From the NCBI RefSeq assembly GCF_021568905.1, contig NZ_JAKGSB010000007.1, forward strand, positions 101,039-165,038: a stretch of 64,000 nt of DNA. The letters run 5' to 3'. The notes beneath the pieces were generated by a model, which saw nothing but the letters and a program-made list of their open reading frames with translations, did not search any database and was not told where the DNA came from. Position 1 is the first letter of the stretch; every line of letters starts with the position of its first letter. Positions 42,428 through 50,460 of this stretch are shown piece after piece. This stretch comes from Zavarzinia marina (GTDB lineage Bacteria > Pseudomonadota > Alphaproteobacteria > Zavarziniales > Zavarziniaceae). Made by a program: the position numbers and the translations under genes.

Positions 42428-44623
42428 CTAGAACATATAGGTTACATTCAGGCCGACGAAATCACGGTCGATATAGGGATTGCGCGATCCGCCATTGCCT
42501 CCGCCGGCGCCGAAACTCTTGAAGTAATTCACGCTCATCGACCAATTGTTCAGATAGTCGAAGCGGACCGCGAAATTGAGCGATGTGACGCTCTTGGTGA
42601 AGCCCGGCGTCGGCGCCGGCGTGGTACCGAACAGGCCGTGGGAGAAGCCGATCGAAGGCGTCATGGTGACGCCGTCGAGCACGTTCGGATAATCCCAGTA
42701 GACCAGCCCCTGAACGCCGCCCGACCAGCGCGTCGGCTTCTTCCACGTCGCGGGGAAATAGGAGCCGAGGTCGGTCGCCGAAATCGGCCCCGACACTTCG
42801 AAGCCCGCGACGTCGAGCGGCCGCGTCATGAAGCCGGAGAAGCCGTTCTGGCCATAGGCGGCATATTGCTTGTCCTTGTCGAGATCGACATAGAGCGCGC
42901 CGAATTCGACCAGGGCGAACATCTGGCTGCCCCCCACCAGCGAGACCAGCCAGTCCGTCCCGCCCATGATCTTCATGAAGCGCACCGCCGCCTGCCAGAC
43001 TTCATGGCGTTCGTCCAGTCGGACGATGTGACCAGGGGGATAGCTGTCGTCCTGCGCGATGATGCCGGTCTCGACGACGGGCGCGATGCCGGGATTGGGC
43101 ACGCAGACGGAACCCGGCACGCAGATCCCGGTCAGGGCTTCCGCCGCCTGATCGATCGGCACGCCGCCGGCGGCATTGTAGATGCCGACCAGGAAGGCCG
43201 GCTCCGACACCCATATGGGAACGTCGTGCTTCCAACTGACCTCGGCGTTGATGGCGATCGAAAGCGGGTCGTAGGTGGTGTTGAGGGCGAAGCCGAGCAT
43301 CTGCAGCCCTTCCGGGTAGTAGATATAGAGATCGGCATTGTCGAGATTGCGCAATTCGGTCGAGCGTGGCGCCGTCCCGAAGGGCGGGTCGATGAGCACA
43401 CTGCTCAAGGGATTGGTCAGGGCTCCCGCGACATCGGCCACCGGGCCGCCGAGAACGGCGGACAGAGCCGACGTCAGGGCATTCAACTGATCGACGCCCA
43501 ATTGGTCCAGGATACCTTGGAGCAGTGGGACAGGAACGGTTGCCAGATTGACCTGGCCCGTGCCCGGTTCGTAGTGATCCGGCATCTGGGCGTAGAGCGA
43601 CGGCAGCCGCGACGTGTAGTTGGCGTAATAGAACTGGAATTCCGTATTGTTCAGCTCGGGCGAGAAATAGCGGAGCGCCACGCCCCAGTCGTTCGTACTC
43701 GGATCATCCAGCGTGGTGATCGGCGCGTTGACCGCGATCAGTTCGGTCGCCGCATTGTCGTAAGGGGACGGATCGCCGCCGACGCCGGTCATATAACTCC
43801 GCGGATCCCATGGATCGGTGAAGCTCGACGAATATTTGACGCCGTCGCAGAAGGTGTCGATGAAGGAGAAGAAACTGCCGCAGGCGTCCAGCTTGAAGGG
43901 CTCGAAATCGAGCTGATAGAAGCCTTCGACCGAAAACCCGCTGGCGATTTCGAGGTTGGCCGTGATCATGGGGACCGGGATCAGGGCATCCTTCAACTCG
44001 GCGCCCGGCACGCGGATCTTGCCGACATCGATCGGATTGACCATCGAAACGCCATTGATGGTGAACAGCGCCTCGCCCCAGTTCAGGATCTGGCTGCCGA
44101 CCCCCACGGTCAGATACATGTCGCCGATGTCGTAGAAGCCCTTCACGTAGTAGTCGAGCAGATAGGCATCCCAGTCGGCCTTGTGCTCGGCACCCGCGCT
44201 GTAACGTCCACTGGTATAGGGACGCAGCTCCGGCTTGAAATCGGCGAGGTCATTATTGGCGGCGACGGCATCATAGAAGGCGGCGCCGCGAAGATAGAGC
44301 GTATACTCCTTCCAGCGCAGGCTCAGTTCCGTCTTGGCGGTCGTGATCTGGCTGATGAGATCGTATTTGTCGAAATTCAGATTGCCGTCGTCGTTGCCGG
44401 CCGAGGTCAGGCCGCCGGTTCCCGGCATATCGTGGTAGTAATATCCATAGTTACGCAGGTCGCGATCGGCGACGCGAAGCTGCGCCCCCGTCGACAGCGA
44501 CATGATGATCGTCCCCGAGACCTCCTCACCGAGGTCGAACTCGCGGGCGAGCGCCGTCGCCGACAGGGTCAGCGCACATGCGGCGGTGGCCAGAGCGGCC
44601 GGGCGCCATACGAATTTGGTCAT
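42428..44623 (-). CDS. DUF1302 outer-membrane protein
   Basis: 731 residues from the ATG at 44623. Signal peptide (AALATAACALTLSATALA), then a barrel-like alternation and a C-terminus DFVGLNVTYMF with a terminal Phe. Motifs: NLNFDKYDLISQITTAKTEL, GSQILNWGEALFTINGVS, ALRYFSPELNNTEFQFYYAN. DUF1302 proteins are encoded with DUF1329 partners in loci for hydrophobic substrates. A role in passage of lipids, steroids or similar compounds across the outer membrane is plausible but unproven. Confidence 0.85.
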   Translation of the reverse strand: MTKFVWRPAALATAACALTLSATALAREFDLGEEVSGTIIMSLSTGAQLRVADRDLRNYGYYYHDMPGTGGLTSAGNDDGNLNFDKYDLISQITTAKTELSLRWKEYTLYLRGAAFYDAVAANNDLADFKPELRPYTSGRYSAGAEHKADWDAYLLDYYVKGFYDIGDMYLTVGVGSQILNWGEALFTINGVSMVNPIDVGKIRVPGAELKDALIPVPMITANLEIASGFSVEGFYQLDFEPFKLDACGSFFSFIDTFCDGVKYSSSFTDPWDPRSYMTGVGGDPSPYDNAATELIAVNAPITTLDDPSTNDWGVALRYFSPELNNTEFQFYYANYTSRLPSLYAQMPDHYEPGTGQVNLATVPVPLLQGILDQLGVDQLNALTSALSAVLGGPVADVAGALTNPLSSVLIDPPFGTAPRSTELRNLDNADLYIYYPEGLQMLGFALNTTYDPLSIAINAEVSWKHDVPIWVSEPAFLVGIYNAAGGVPIDQAAEALTGICVPGSVCVPNPGIAPVVETGIIAQDDSYPPGHIVRLDERHEVWQAAVRFMKIMGGTDWLVSLVGGSQMFALVEFGALYVDLDKDKQYAAYGQNGFSGFMTRPLDVAGFEVSGPISATDLGSYFPATWKKPTRWSGGVQGLVYWDYPNVLDGVTMTPSIGFSHGLFGTTPAPTPGFTKSVTSLNFAVRFDYLNNWSMSVNYFKSFGAGGGNGGSRNPYIDRDFVGLNVTYMF

Positions 44624-44637
44624 GGCCCTGCTCCGTC

Positions 44638-46014
44638 TCAGCGCGCGCCGAGGCGGCGGATGGCATCGGGCGTGAACTGACTGTGGTCGACGTCGGTCGC
44701 GTTCCAGTTCAGCATCGGTTCCTCGCCCTTCAGGCCGAAGGTGACGTAGCGGCCGGACTCCAGGTCGTAGGACACTTCGAGCGCGGACGAACACAGCGGA
44801 ACGTCGTAGTAGTTGACCACCGGACCTTCGTGATTGCGCCACAACTGGCCGCGCGCGTCGTAGAGATCGGCGGCGACGATGTTCCAGCTGTCCTCGTCGA
44901 GATAGAAGCTGCGGCGGGCGTATATGTGACGCCGGCCTTCCTTCAGCTTCGCCTCGACCGTCCGGACACGGTGCAATTCATAGCGTTGCAGCGCCGGATT
45001 GACGAAGCCTTCCCGCAGCAAGTCCTTGTAGGAATGCTTGTCGGACATGAGCTCATAGGCGTTGTAACCGACGTATTTCTCCGTCGGGGCCTGAAGCTCG
45101 AACGTATAGGCATCGGTGGCGCCGTTGAACATGTCGAACTGGTCCATGGTGGCTAGACCGTCCGAATTGAACAGCGGGTTGTCATAGGCGAGCTCGGGCG
45201 CGCGCAGCACGCGCCTTGTTCCCGGGTTGTACTGCCAGGCTTGGCGCGGCAATTCCTTGGCATTGATCGTATCGAGGACGAGAACGATCGAACCGGCAAG
45301 GCGCGACGGCGCCGTCGTGACGTTCAGATAAGAGATGGCGATATTGTTCAACTGCTTGACGTCCGCGACATCGCCGACCTCGGCGAGACCGGGGCCTGAG
45401 TAATGCAGGATGCCCTCGTCCTTGGTCTTGAAGAGGAGGAAGCTGCCATCGCGATTCACCGCGGCGCCGCCGAAAAAGCGGCGGAACTTGAACCCGCGGT
45501 AGCGCAGGCGATGGTTCCAGATCGCCTCGACGCCCGATTGCGGCATGGGAAACGGCACGCCGAGAAGGGCGCCCGCCAGGCCGTTCTCGTCCTCGGTCAT
45601 GGTGGCCGTCATGGCGTTCCGTTTCGTCGCCGCATCGACCCGCGCCGGCAGGCTGCACGACCGCCGGCTCTCGTAGACGTTCATCTTGTACGCGGGAAAC
45701 GTCTTCAGCATGGCGATCATGCCCGCCGTCAGCTTGTCCGCGTATTGGTCGACGTTCTGACCGGTGATGGTGAAGGCGATGGGGTCGCCGGCGAAGGGGT
45801 TGGGCGGGTGCATGCCGGGGGAAAAGCCCGCTGGCGGCACCTTGATCCCGCCGGTATAGGCCGGGATCGTGCCATCCGCATTCCCCGCCTTGATCGCCCC
45901 TTGCAGGGTCAGGTCCTTGCCCAGGCGATCGGCCTCCTGCGACGAGACTTTCGCGACGGCCTGCCCCGCGAAGACGATGGCGGCACCGAACGCCAGTACT
46001 GAAATCTTACGCAT
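44638..46014 (-). CDS. DUF1329 exported protein
   Basis: 458 residues with a signal peptide (ISVLAFGAAIVFAGQAVA). Motifs DLTLQGAIKAGNADGTIPAYTGG, YRGFKFRRFFGGAAVNRDG, RQAWQYNPGTRRVLRAPEL and YVGYNAYELMSDKHSY are characteristic of DUF1329, a LolA/LppX-like half-barrel thought to bind lipids in the periplasm. It lies 14 bp upstream of the DUF1302 gene, and both are behind the leader repeat copy B. Confidence 0.87.
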   Translation of the reverse strand: MRKISVLAFGAAIVFAGQAVAKVSSQEADRLGKDLTLQGAIKAGNADGTIPAYTGGIKVPPAGFSPGMHPPNPFAGDPIAFTITGQNVDQYADKLTAGMIAMLKTFPAYKMNVYESRRSCSLPARVDAATKRNAMTATMTEDENGLAGALLGVPFPMPQSGVEAIWNHRLRYRGFKFRRFFGGAAVNRDGSFLLFKTKDEGILHYSGPGLAEVGDVADVKQLNNIAISYLNVTTAPSRLAGSIVLVLDTINAKELPRQAWQYNPGTRRVLRAPELAYDNPLFNSDGLATMDQFDMFNGATDAYTFELQAPTEKYVGYNAYELMSDKHSYKDLLREGFVNPALQRYELHRVRTVEAKLKEGRRHIYARRSFYLDEDSWNIVAADLYDARGQLWRNHEGPVVNYYDVPLCSSALEVSYDLESGRYVTFGLKGEEPMLNWNATDVDHSQFTPDAIRRLGAR

Positions 46015-46112
46015 TACAATACCCCCACGATTACACCGTAGATGCCCGTCCTCGGGGTCTGCGGCACGGCGAGGGCGCGTTCATGGTGTTCCAGCCGGTC
46101 ACGGGCCTCACG

Positions 46113-46204
46113 GAAAGGCGACCCGACCGACGCTAGAGACGACCCGAATCAATGACGAACGATGATTTCTTTCCCGCGCATTAGCGGGACTTAAGTATCC
46201 GCCG
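46113..46204 (-). repeat. leader repeat, copy B (upstream of DUF1329)
   Basis: 92 bp, homologous to 42207-42299. In this copy TCCCGC-TAATGC-GCGGGA is a perfect dyad (imperfect in copy A). It overlaps the last bases of the LysR gene and lies about 100 bp upstream of the DUF1329 ATG. Confidence 0.65.
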
Positions 46205-47102
46205 CGCCCCCGGCCACGACGGATGCGCGGAGCCATTCGAATGTGGCCCGGAGCAGGTCGTCCTTGCCGCTGTGGGGGCGGAAGACGAAATAGACCTTGA
46301 GCGGGGTCTTGAAGGGGGCGAGCGCCGGGACCAGCCGGACCGGCGAAGCATCGCCCTGGGCCGGCGAGCCGGAAGGCATGATGCTCAAGGCCACGCCCAG
46401 TCCCTGCTCGGCGGCGTGAAGCGCGGCCAGGTCGGAGTCGACGACGAGATCGCCGGCACTCGGGATCCTGGGGATCCCGGCAAGCTGGGCGAGCGCCTCC
46501 CACCCGAACTGCGGATTGCGGCGATGGATCAACGTATGATGCCGAAGGTCTTCGAGTTGGTTCACCGGGTGGCGTGCCGCCAGTTCCGGCGTCGCCATGA
46601 CGACGGCGTCGCAATCGCAGATAAACCAGGCCTCGAGGCCGGGCCACGGCCTGGCGCCGACGCGGATCGCTGCATCCAGGGGCTCTTCCTCGAAATCGGC
46701 GAGCCCCATGCTGGCATCCAGCGAAATGCTGACGCCCGGGTGTTGCGCCTGGAATTCCGACAGGCGCGGCAGGACGTATCGATGCGCGACCTGCGGCGTC
46801 ATGGCGAGGCGCAGCGACGGCTTGATGAAGCGGTCCATCAACTCCGCATGCCCGCGCCTGTAGGTCGCCAGGGTCTGCGTGACCACCTCGGCGAACTGGC
46901 GGCCCGCATCCGTCAATTCCACGCGCCGCGTCAGCCGCTGGAACAGCGGAAAGCCGAGATAGGCCTCCAACTGCCGCATCTGCTGACTGATCGCCGCCGG
47001 CGTCACATGCAACTCCACCGCCGCCTTGCTGAAGCTCAACAGCCGGGCCGAGGCTTCGAAGGCGGGCAACAATTGCAATGGTGGCGGGCGCATGGGGCTC
47101 AT
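46191..47102 (-). CDS. LysR-family regulator (GcvA-like)
   Basis: 303 residues. The N-terminal helix-turn-helix is ASARLLSFSKAAVELHVTPA followed by AISQQMRQLEAYLG; the rest is the type-2 periplasmic-binding-like effector domain (RLAMTPQVAHRYVLPRL, LDAAIRVG). GcvA-like members start with LPPL.ALRAFEA-type sequences, as here. It is transcribed toward the DUF1329/1302 operon and may control it through the repeated leader element; inference from position. Confidence 0.92.
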   Translation of the reverse strand: MSPMRPPPLQLLPAFEASARLLSFSKAAVELHVTPAAISQQMRQLEAYLGFPLFQRLTRRVELTDAGRQFAEVVTQTLATYRRGHAELMDRFIKPSLRLAMTPQVAHRYVLPRLSEFQAQHPGVSISLDASMGLADFEEEPLDAAIRVGARPWPGLEAWFICDCDAVVMATPELAARHPVNQLEDLRHHTLIHRRNPQFGWEALAQLAGIPRIPSAGDLVVDSDLAALHAAEQGLGVALSIMPSGSPAQGDASPVRLVPALAPFKTPLKVYFVFRPHSGKDDLLRATFEWLRASVVAGGAADT

Positions 47103-47155
47103 CGGTCGAGGCTAGCAGATCCGGGCGCCGTTCACGCAAATGAATGCCGTGACGT

Positions 47156-47190
47156 CAAAAAGCCCACGAGTTATGGCTCGTGGGCTTTTG
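47156..47190. terminator. stranded terminator of the rRNA operon
   Basis: AGCCCACGAG-TTATGG-CTCGTGGGCT: perfect 10-bp stem with T-runs on both sides (bidirectional). It lies just beyond the displaced 3' end of tRNA-fMet, so before integration it ended the minus-strand rrn operon. It also ends nothing obvious on the plus strand. Confidence 0.8.
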
Positions 47191-47198
47191 TTTTGACT

Positions 47199-47245
47199 TG
47201 GTTGCGGGGGCCAGATTTGAACTGACGACCTTCAGGTTATGAGCC
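47199..47245 (-). pseudogene. displaced 3' part of tRNA-fMet (attL)
   Basis: On the minus strand this reads from GGCTCATAACCTGAAGGTCG through a T-arm (GTCAG-TTCAAAT-CTGGC) to CCCCGCAACCA, i.e. anticodon loop to CCA of an initiator tRNA with no 5' half. The T-stem differs from the intact tRNA at 63854 at five positions that keep pairing. Interpretation: the original host 3' end pushed away by the element. Confidence 0.85.
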
Positions 47246-47383
47246 AGATTCACCACAATATCTAGAGCCTTGATTGTTGACGCATTTTCCGGCCTAGTCT
47301 CCTAGACGGCTGTTTTATCGTGGCTATTCGGCGCGACCGCCTGTTACTCGCCGCCAGCGAACGACAAAAACAGCCATATGATG

Positions 47384-47406
47384 TGTTGACACAGTGTTGA
47401 CACGGG
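47384..47406 (+). repeat. integrase arm-site candidate, left end
   Basis: TGTTGACACAGTGTTGACAC followed by GGG: two direct copies of TGTTGACAC, 10 bp before the integrase start. The identical 23-mer occurs at 63769-63791 at the other end. Such end-specific direct repeats are typical arm-type integrase sites. The rest of 47246-47415 shows no gene. Confidence 0.6.
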
Positions 47407-47415
47407 GAGGCTGGA

Positions 47416-48708
47416 ATGACCGAGAAACTGACCGAAGCCGCCGCCCGGAAGGCCCTGCCGCCGGTGCGCGGGCAGAGCATGCTGTGGGACGCGGAGGTGA
47501 AGGGGTTCGCCCTTCGGGTGACGCCGGGCGGGGCCAAGTCCTTCGTCCTGGACTATCGCGCCGAGGGGCGGCAGCGCCGGATCACCATCGGCGCATGGCC
47601 CGACTGGACGGTGGCCGCCGCGCGCCAGACCGCGAAGGACATGAAGCGCGAGGTCGATCTCGGCCACGACCCGATGGGCGAGCGGCAGGCGCAACGCGAG
47701 GCGCCGACGGTGCAGGAGATGTGGGAGCGCTACGCGCGCGAGCACCTGCCCAAGAAGGCCGAGCGCAGTCAGGCCGACGAGCGCATGATGTGGGAGAAGA
47801 TCATCCTGCCGCGCTTCGGCAAGATGAAAGTCGCGCAGATCACCCATGACGATGTCGATGCGCTCCACCGCGACATCACCGAGATCCGCGGCACGCCCGT
47901 CCGCGCGAACCGCACCGTCGAGGTGCTGCGCAAGGCGTTCAATCTCGCGATCCGCTGGAAATGGCGCGACGACAATCCCGCCTCGGGCGTGCGCCGCAAT
48001 CAGGAGGAAAAGCGGAACCGCTATCTGAACCGCACCGAGATCGCCGCGCTGGCGCAGGCGCTGAACGACCACTCCGAGCCCATGTCCGCGAACGCGATCA
48101 AGCTGCTGATGTTGACCGGCGCGCGACGCGGCGAGGTGCTGGGCGCGACCTGGGAGATGTTCGACCTCGAGAACGGCGTCTGGACCAAGCCCTCGGCGCA
48201 CACCAAGCAGCGCAAGCTGCACCGCGTGCCGCTCTCGGGCCCGGCCGTGCAGCTGCTGGTCGAGATGAAGGCCGCCGCGAAGGCGAAGGCCGAGGCCCAG
48301 GGCGTCCCGCCCAGCCCCTATGTCTTCCCCGGCCCGACCGGCAAGCCGCTCACCGAGATCAAGCGGACATGGGTCTCGGTCTGCCGCCGGGCGGGGCTCG
48401 GCGCCGAGGCGCCGGTGCTGGACGCGAAGGGCAAGCCGGTCCTCGACCGCAAGGGCGAGCCCAAGACCGAGTTCAAGCCGAATGTCCGGATCCACGACAT
48501 CCGCCATTCCTTCGCCAGCATCCTCGTGTCGGCGGGCGCGTCGCTGCCCTTGATCGGCCAGATGCTCGGCCATACGCAGGTCCAGACCACCGAGCGATAC
48601 GCCCATCTGTTCGACGACCCGCTGCGCAAGGCCGCCGAGACGGTGGGCGCCTTCGTGTTGCAGCGCTCGCCAGAGGAGTTCAGCGCAAACGAGGCAGAGC
48701 AGAAATGA
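47416..48708 (+). CDS. int: tyrosine recombinase / integrase (P4-like)
   Basis: 430 residues. An N-terminal DUF4102-type arm-binding domain (EVKGFALRVTPGGAKSFVLDYR) and a SAM-like core-binding domain precede the catalytic domain with Arg in LTGARRGEVL, HDIRHSFAS (H-x-x-R), GHTQVQTTERYAHL with the nucleophile Tyr. It lies next to attL and recombines the tRNA-fMet site. An ~25-residue insert (LDAKGKPVLDRKGEPKTEFK) precedes the H-x-x-R box, unusual among P4 integrases. Confidence 0.95.
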   Translation: MTEKLTEAAARKALPPVRGQSMLWDAEVKGFALRVTPGGAKSFVLDYRAEGRQRRITIGAWPDWTVAAARQTAKDMKREVDLGHDPMGERQAQREAPTVQEMWERYAREHLPKKAERSQADERMMWEKIILPRFGKMKVAQITHDDVDALHRDITEIRGTPVRANRTVEVLRKAFNLAIRWKWRDDNPASGVRRNQEEKRNRYLNRTEIAALAQALNDHSEPMSANAIKLLMLTGARRGEVLGATWEMFDLENGVWTKPSAHTKQRKLHRVPLSGPAVQLLVEMKAAAKAKAEAQGVPPSPYVFPGPTGKPLTEIKRTWVSVCRRAGLGAEAPVLDAKGKPVLDRKGEPKTEFKPNVRIHDIRHSFASILVSAGASLPLIGQMLGHTQVQTTERYAHLFDDPLRKAAETVGAFVLQRSPEEFSANEAEQK

Positions 48709-49382
48709 CGGATCAGAAGCCCTACGGGCCACCGCCCGACGCCATCCCGCTGTCCGACGCGATGAAGGAATTCCTGCCCGCCGAGATGTGGGAGGAGCAC
48801 GCCCGCGCGACCGAGGCCCGCAAGAACGCCCCGAAGCGGCCGAGCTACCTCAGCATGTCCGTCAGCGACTGGCAGGACGCCAAGGACTCGCATGACGCCG
48901 CCAACCGGACGCGCTCGGCGCGGGCCGATCTGCACCGCGTCTGGAACGGCATGCTCGCCGCGATGAAGGCGAAGCTGGAGGCGGGCGAGCTCACCGCGTT
49001 CGGCCAGGAAGATCCGCCCTTCGGCCCGTGGCACGCGATCCCGGCGCCCGCGTGGCGGCAGCTGCGCATCACCAATGTCCGGAAGGGCGAGGCCAGCGTC
49101 GGCGCGAACATCGTGCACGACATCCACATCTTGCCGCCTGATGCCGACGACCACATGCCGACCGGGACGCCGGGACGGCCGAAGAAGGGAATCGACATCA
49201 TCCGGATCGAGTTTCAGCGCCGCGTCGATGCGGGCGAGATTGCCGAAAGTCTCGCCGCCGAAGCCCGCGCACTGCAGGCGTGGTATCGCGAGACCTATCC
49301 GCGGCGGGACTGTCCCACCACCAAGACCATCGAGAACAACCTTCGCGAGGCGTGGCGCGCAGTTCGCCTAAGGACTGCGTAA
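48705..49382 (+). CDS. island accessory protein of unknown function
   Basis: 225 residues; the ATG overlaps the integrase stop (ATGA), so it is translated with it. It is charged, without membrane segments. The middle has SARADLHRVWNGMLAAMKAKL and PAWRQLRI; the C-terminal part (LAAEARALQAWYRETYP, TTKTIENNLREAWRAV) looks like a small helical DNA-binding or adaptor region common in HTH-bearing phage proteins. I do not recognise the family. Confidence 0.7.
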   Translation: MTDQKPYGPPPDAIPLSDAMKEFLPAEMWEEHARATEARKNAPKRPSYLSMSVSDWQDAKDSHDAANRTRSARADLHRVWNGMLAAMKAKLEAGELTAFGQEDPPFGPWHAIPAPAWRQLRITNVRKGEASVGANIVHDIHILPPDADDHMPTGTPGRPKKGIDIIRIEFQRRVDAGEIAESLAAEARALQAWYRETYPRRDCPTTKTIENNLREAWRAVRLRTA

Positions 49383-49384
49383 TC

Positions 49385-49425
49385 CCCTGAAATTATTGCT
49401 CCGGGGGCATTTTCAGGGCGGTTTT
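49385..49425 (+). terminator. hairpin after the integrase unit
   Basis: CCCTGAAA (49385-49392) pairs with TTTCAGGG (49411-49418), then CGGTTTTTC. Long loop (18 bases), so a moderate terminator. Confidence 0.5.
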
Positions 49426-49497
49426 TCGGGGGGCTGAACGTCGGCATCTCTCGGGCATCGGCGGCGCGTTGCGTCGCCTGGCACGAAGGAGACGCCA

Positions 49498-49779
49498 ATG
49501 ACCCACCCCCTTGCATCCGGAGGCGCCGAGAGGGCCGCCTCCGTCGCCCCGCCCACCGATTTCCTCGACGGCTTCATCTCGGAGGAGGAATACGCCGCCC
49601 GCCGCGGAGTGTCCCTGCGCACCTGCCAGCGCGACCGCCAGCTGCGCCAGTCCCCGCCCTTCGTGGTGATCGGCCGCCGCGTCTACTACCGCATCGAGGC
49701 GGTGCGCGACTGGCTGCTCGCCCGCGAACAGGAGGCCTCCCGCAAGCCGAGCGCCCCGCGCGCCGGGAGGGGCCGATGA
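49498..49779 (+). CDS. AlpA/excisionase-like helix-turn-helix protein
   Basis: 93 residues. FISEEEYAARRGVSLRTCQR is the MerR-like winged-helix of AlpA/excisionase proteins, with FVVIGRRVYYRIEAVRDWL as the wing and last helix. In P4-type satellites AlpA activates the integrase/excision and replication genes. It overlaps the next gene by 4 bp. Confidence 0.82.
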   Translation: MTHPLASGGAERAASVAPPTDFLDGFISEEEYAARRGVSLRTCQRDRQLRQSPPFVVIGRRVYYRIEAVRDWLLAREQEASRKPSAPRAGRGR

Positions 49780-50000
49780 CCGCGCCCGCCACGCTCGCGC
49801 CCGACATGATGGTGGGCGCCGCCGAGATCGCCCGCTTCCTCTTCGACTCCGACGAATTCCGGTTCCAGCGCCGCGTCTACTACCTCTGCACGCGCTCGAA
49901 GCGCCCGCTGCCGCATTTCCGGCTGGGCAGCCGCATCGCCACGCGCCGCTCCACGCTGATGGACTGGATCGCCCTGCAGGAGGGCTTCGCCAATGCCTGA
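49776..50000 (+). CDS. second small helix-turn-helix protein
   Basis: 74 residues. MMVGAAEIARFLF, RRVYYLCTRSKRPLPHF and RLGSRIATRRSTLMDWI follow the same winged-helix plan as the preceding protein. It may be a partner regulator. Overlaps the next ORF by 8 bp, part of one transcription unit with the primase. Confidence 0.75.
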   Translation: MTAPATLAPDMMVGAAEIARFLFDSDEFRFQRRVYYLCTRSKRPLPHFRLGSRIATRRSTLMDWIALQEGFANA

Positions 50001-50460
50001 CACGCCCATCCAGTTCACCGGATCGATCCTCGAACAGCTGGAAACCAAGGTCGCTGCGGATGCGCCGCACCTGCTGCCCGTCGTCCACGCGATCCGCGAT
50101 CACGGTGTCGGCTTCCTAGTGATCCCCCAGCGCGCGACCGGGCTCCATCGCGGCATCAAGCTGCTGCAGCGGCCCTTCATCGTCATGGTGGGCGACGACA
50201 CCGACTGCGCACTCGGCCCCGATCAGTATGACGGCAAGGCGCTCGACCGGCTGATCGGCATGGCCGATGGCGTCGCCATCATCTCCTGCGCCCCGCCGCC
50301 CGAGGCCTATTCGAGCATCGCGCTGATGGCCATGGCGCAGCGCAACGGGCTGATCATCGAGACCCGGCCCGAGCAGGAGATCGCCTGGACCAACCGCGTG
50401 CAGGCGGTCTCCCCCGAAATGCCGATCCTGCTCTGCACCGTGAAGGGGCCGCGCCAATGA
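49993..50460 (+). CDS. island protein of unknown function
   Basis: 155 residues, alpha/beta pattern: GSILEQLETKVAADAPHL, PFIVMVGDDTDCALGPDQY, LIGMADGVAIISCAPP, IALMAMAQRNGLIIETRP. No catalytic signature that I can assign. Tightly linked to the primase gene (ATGA overlap), suggesting a replication-related role. Confidence 0.7.
   Translation: MPDTPIQFTGSILEQLETKVAADAPHLLPVVHAIRDHGVGFLVIPQRATGLHRGIKLLQRPFIVMVGDDTDCALGPDQYDGKALDRLIGMADGVAIISCAPPPEAYSSIALMAMAQRNGLIIETRPEQEIAWTNRVQAVSPEMPILLCTVKGPRQ

Noticed and set aside
49498..50000. Phage CI/Cro-type lysogeny switch
   Set aside because: Both small proteins have the AlpA/excisionase-type winged helix and lie in the same direction as the primase; no divergent repressor pair is present.
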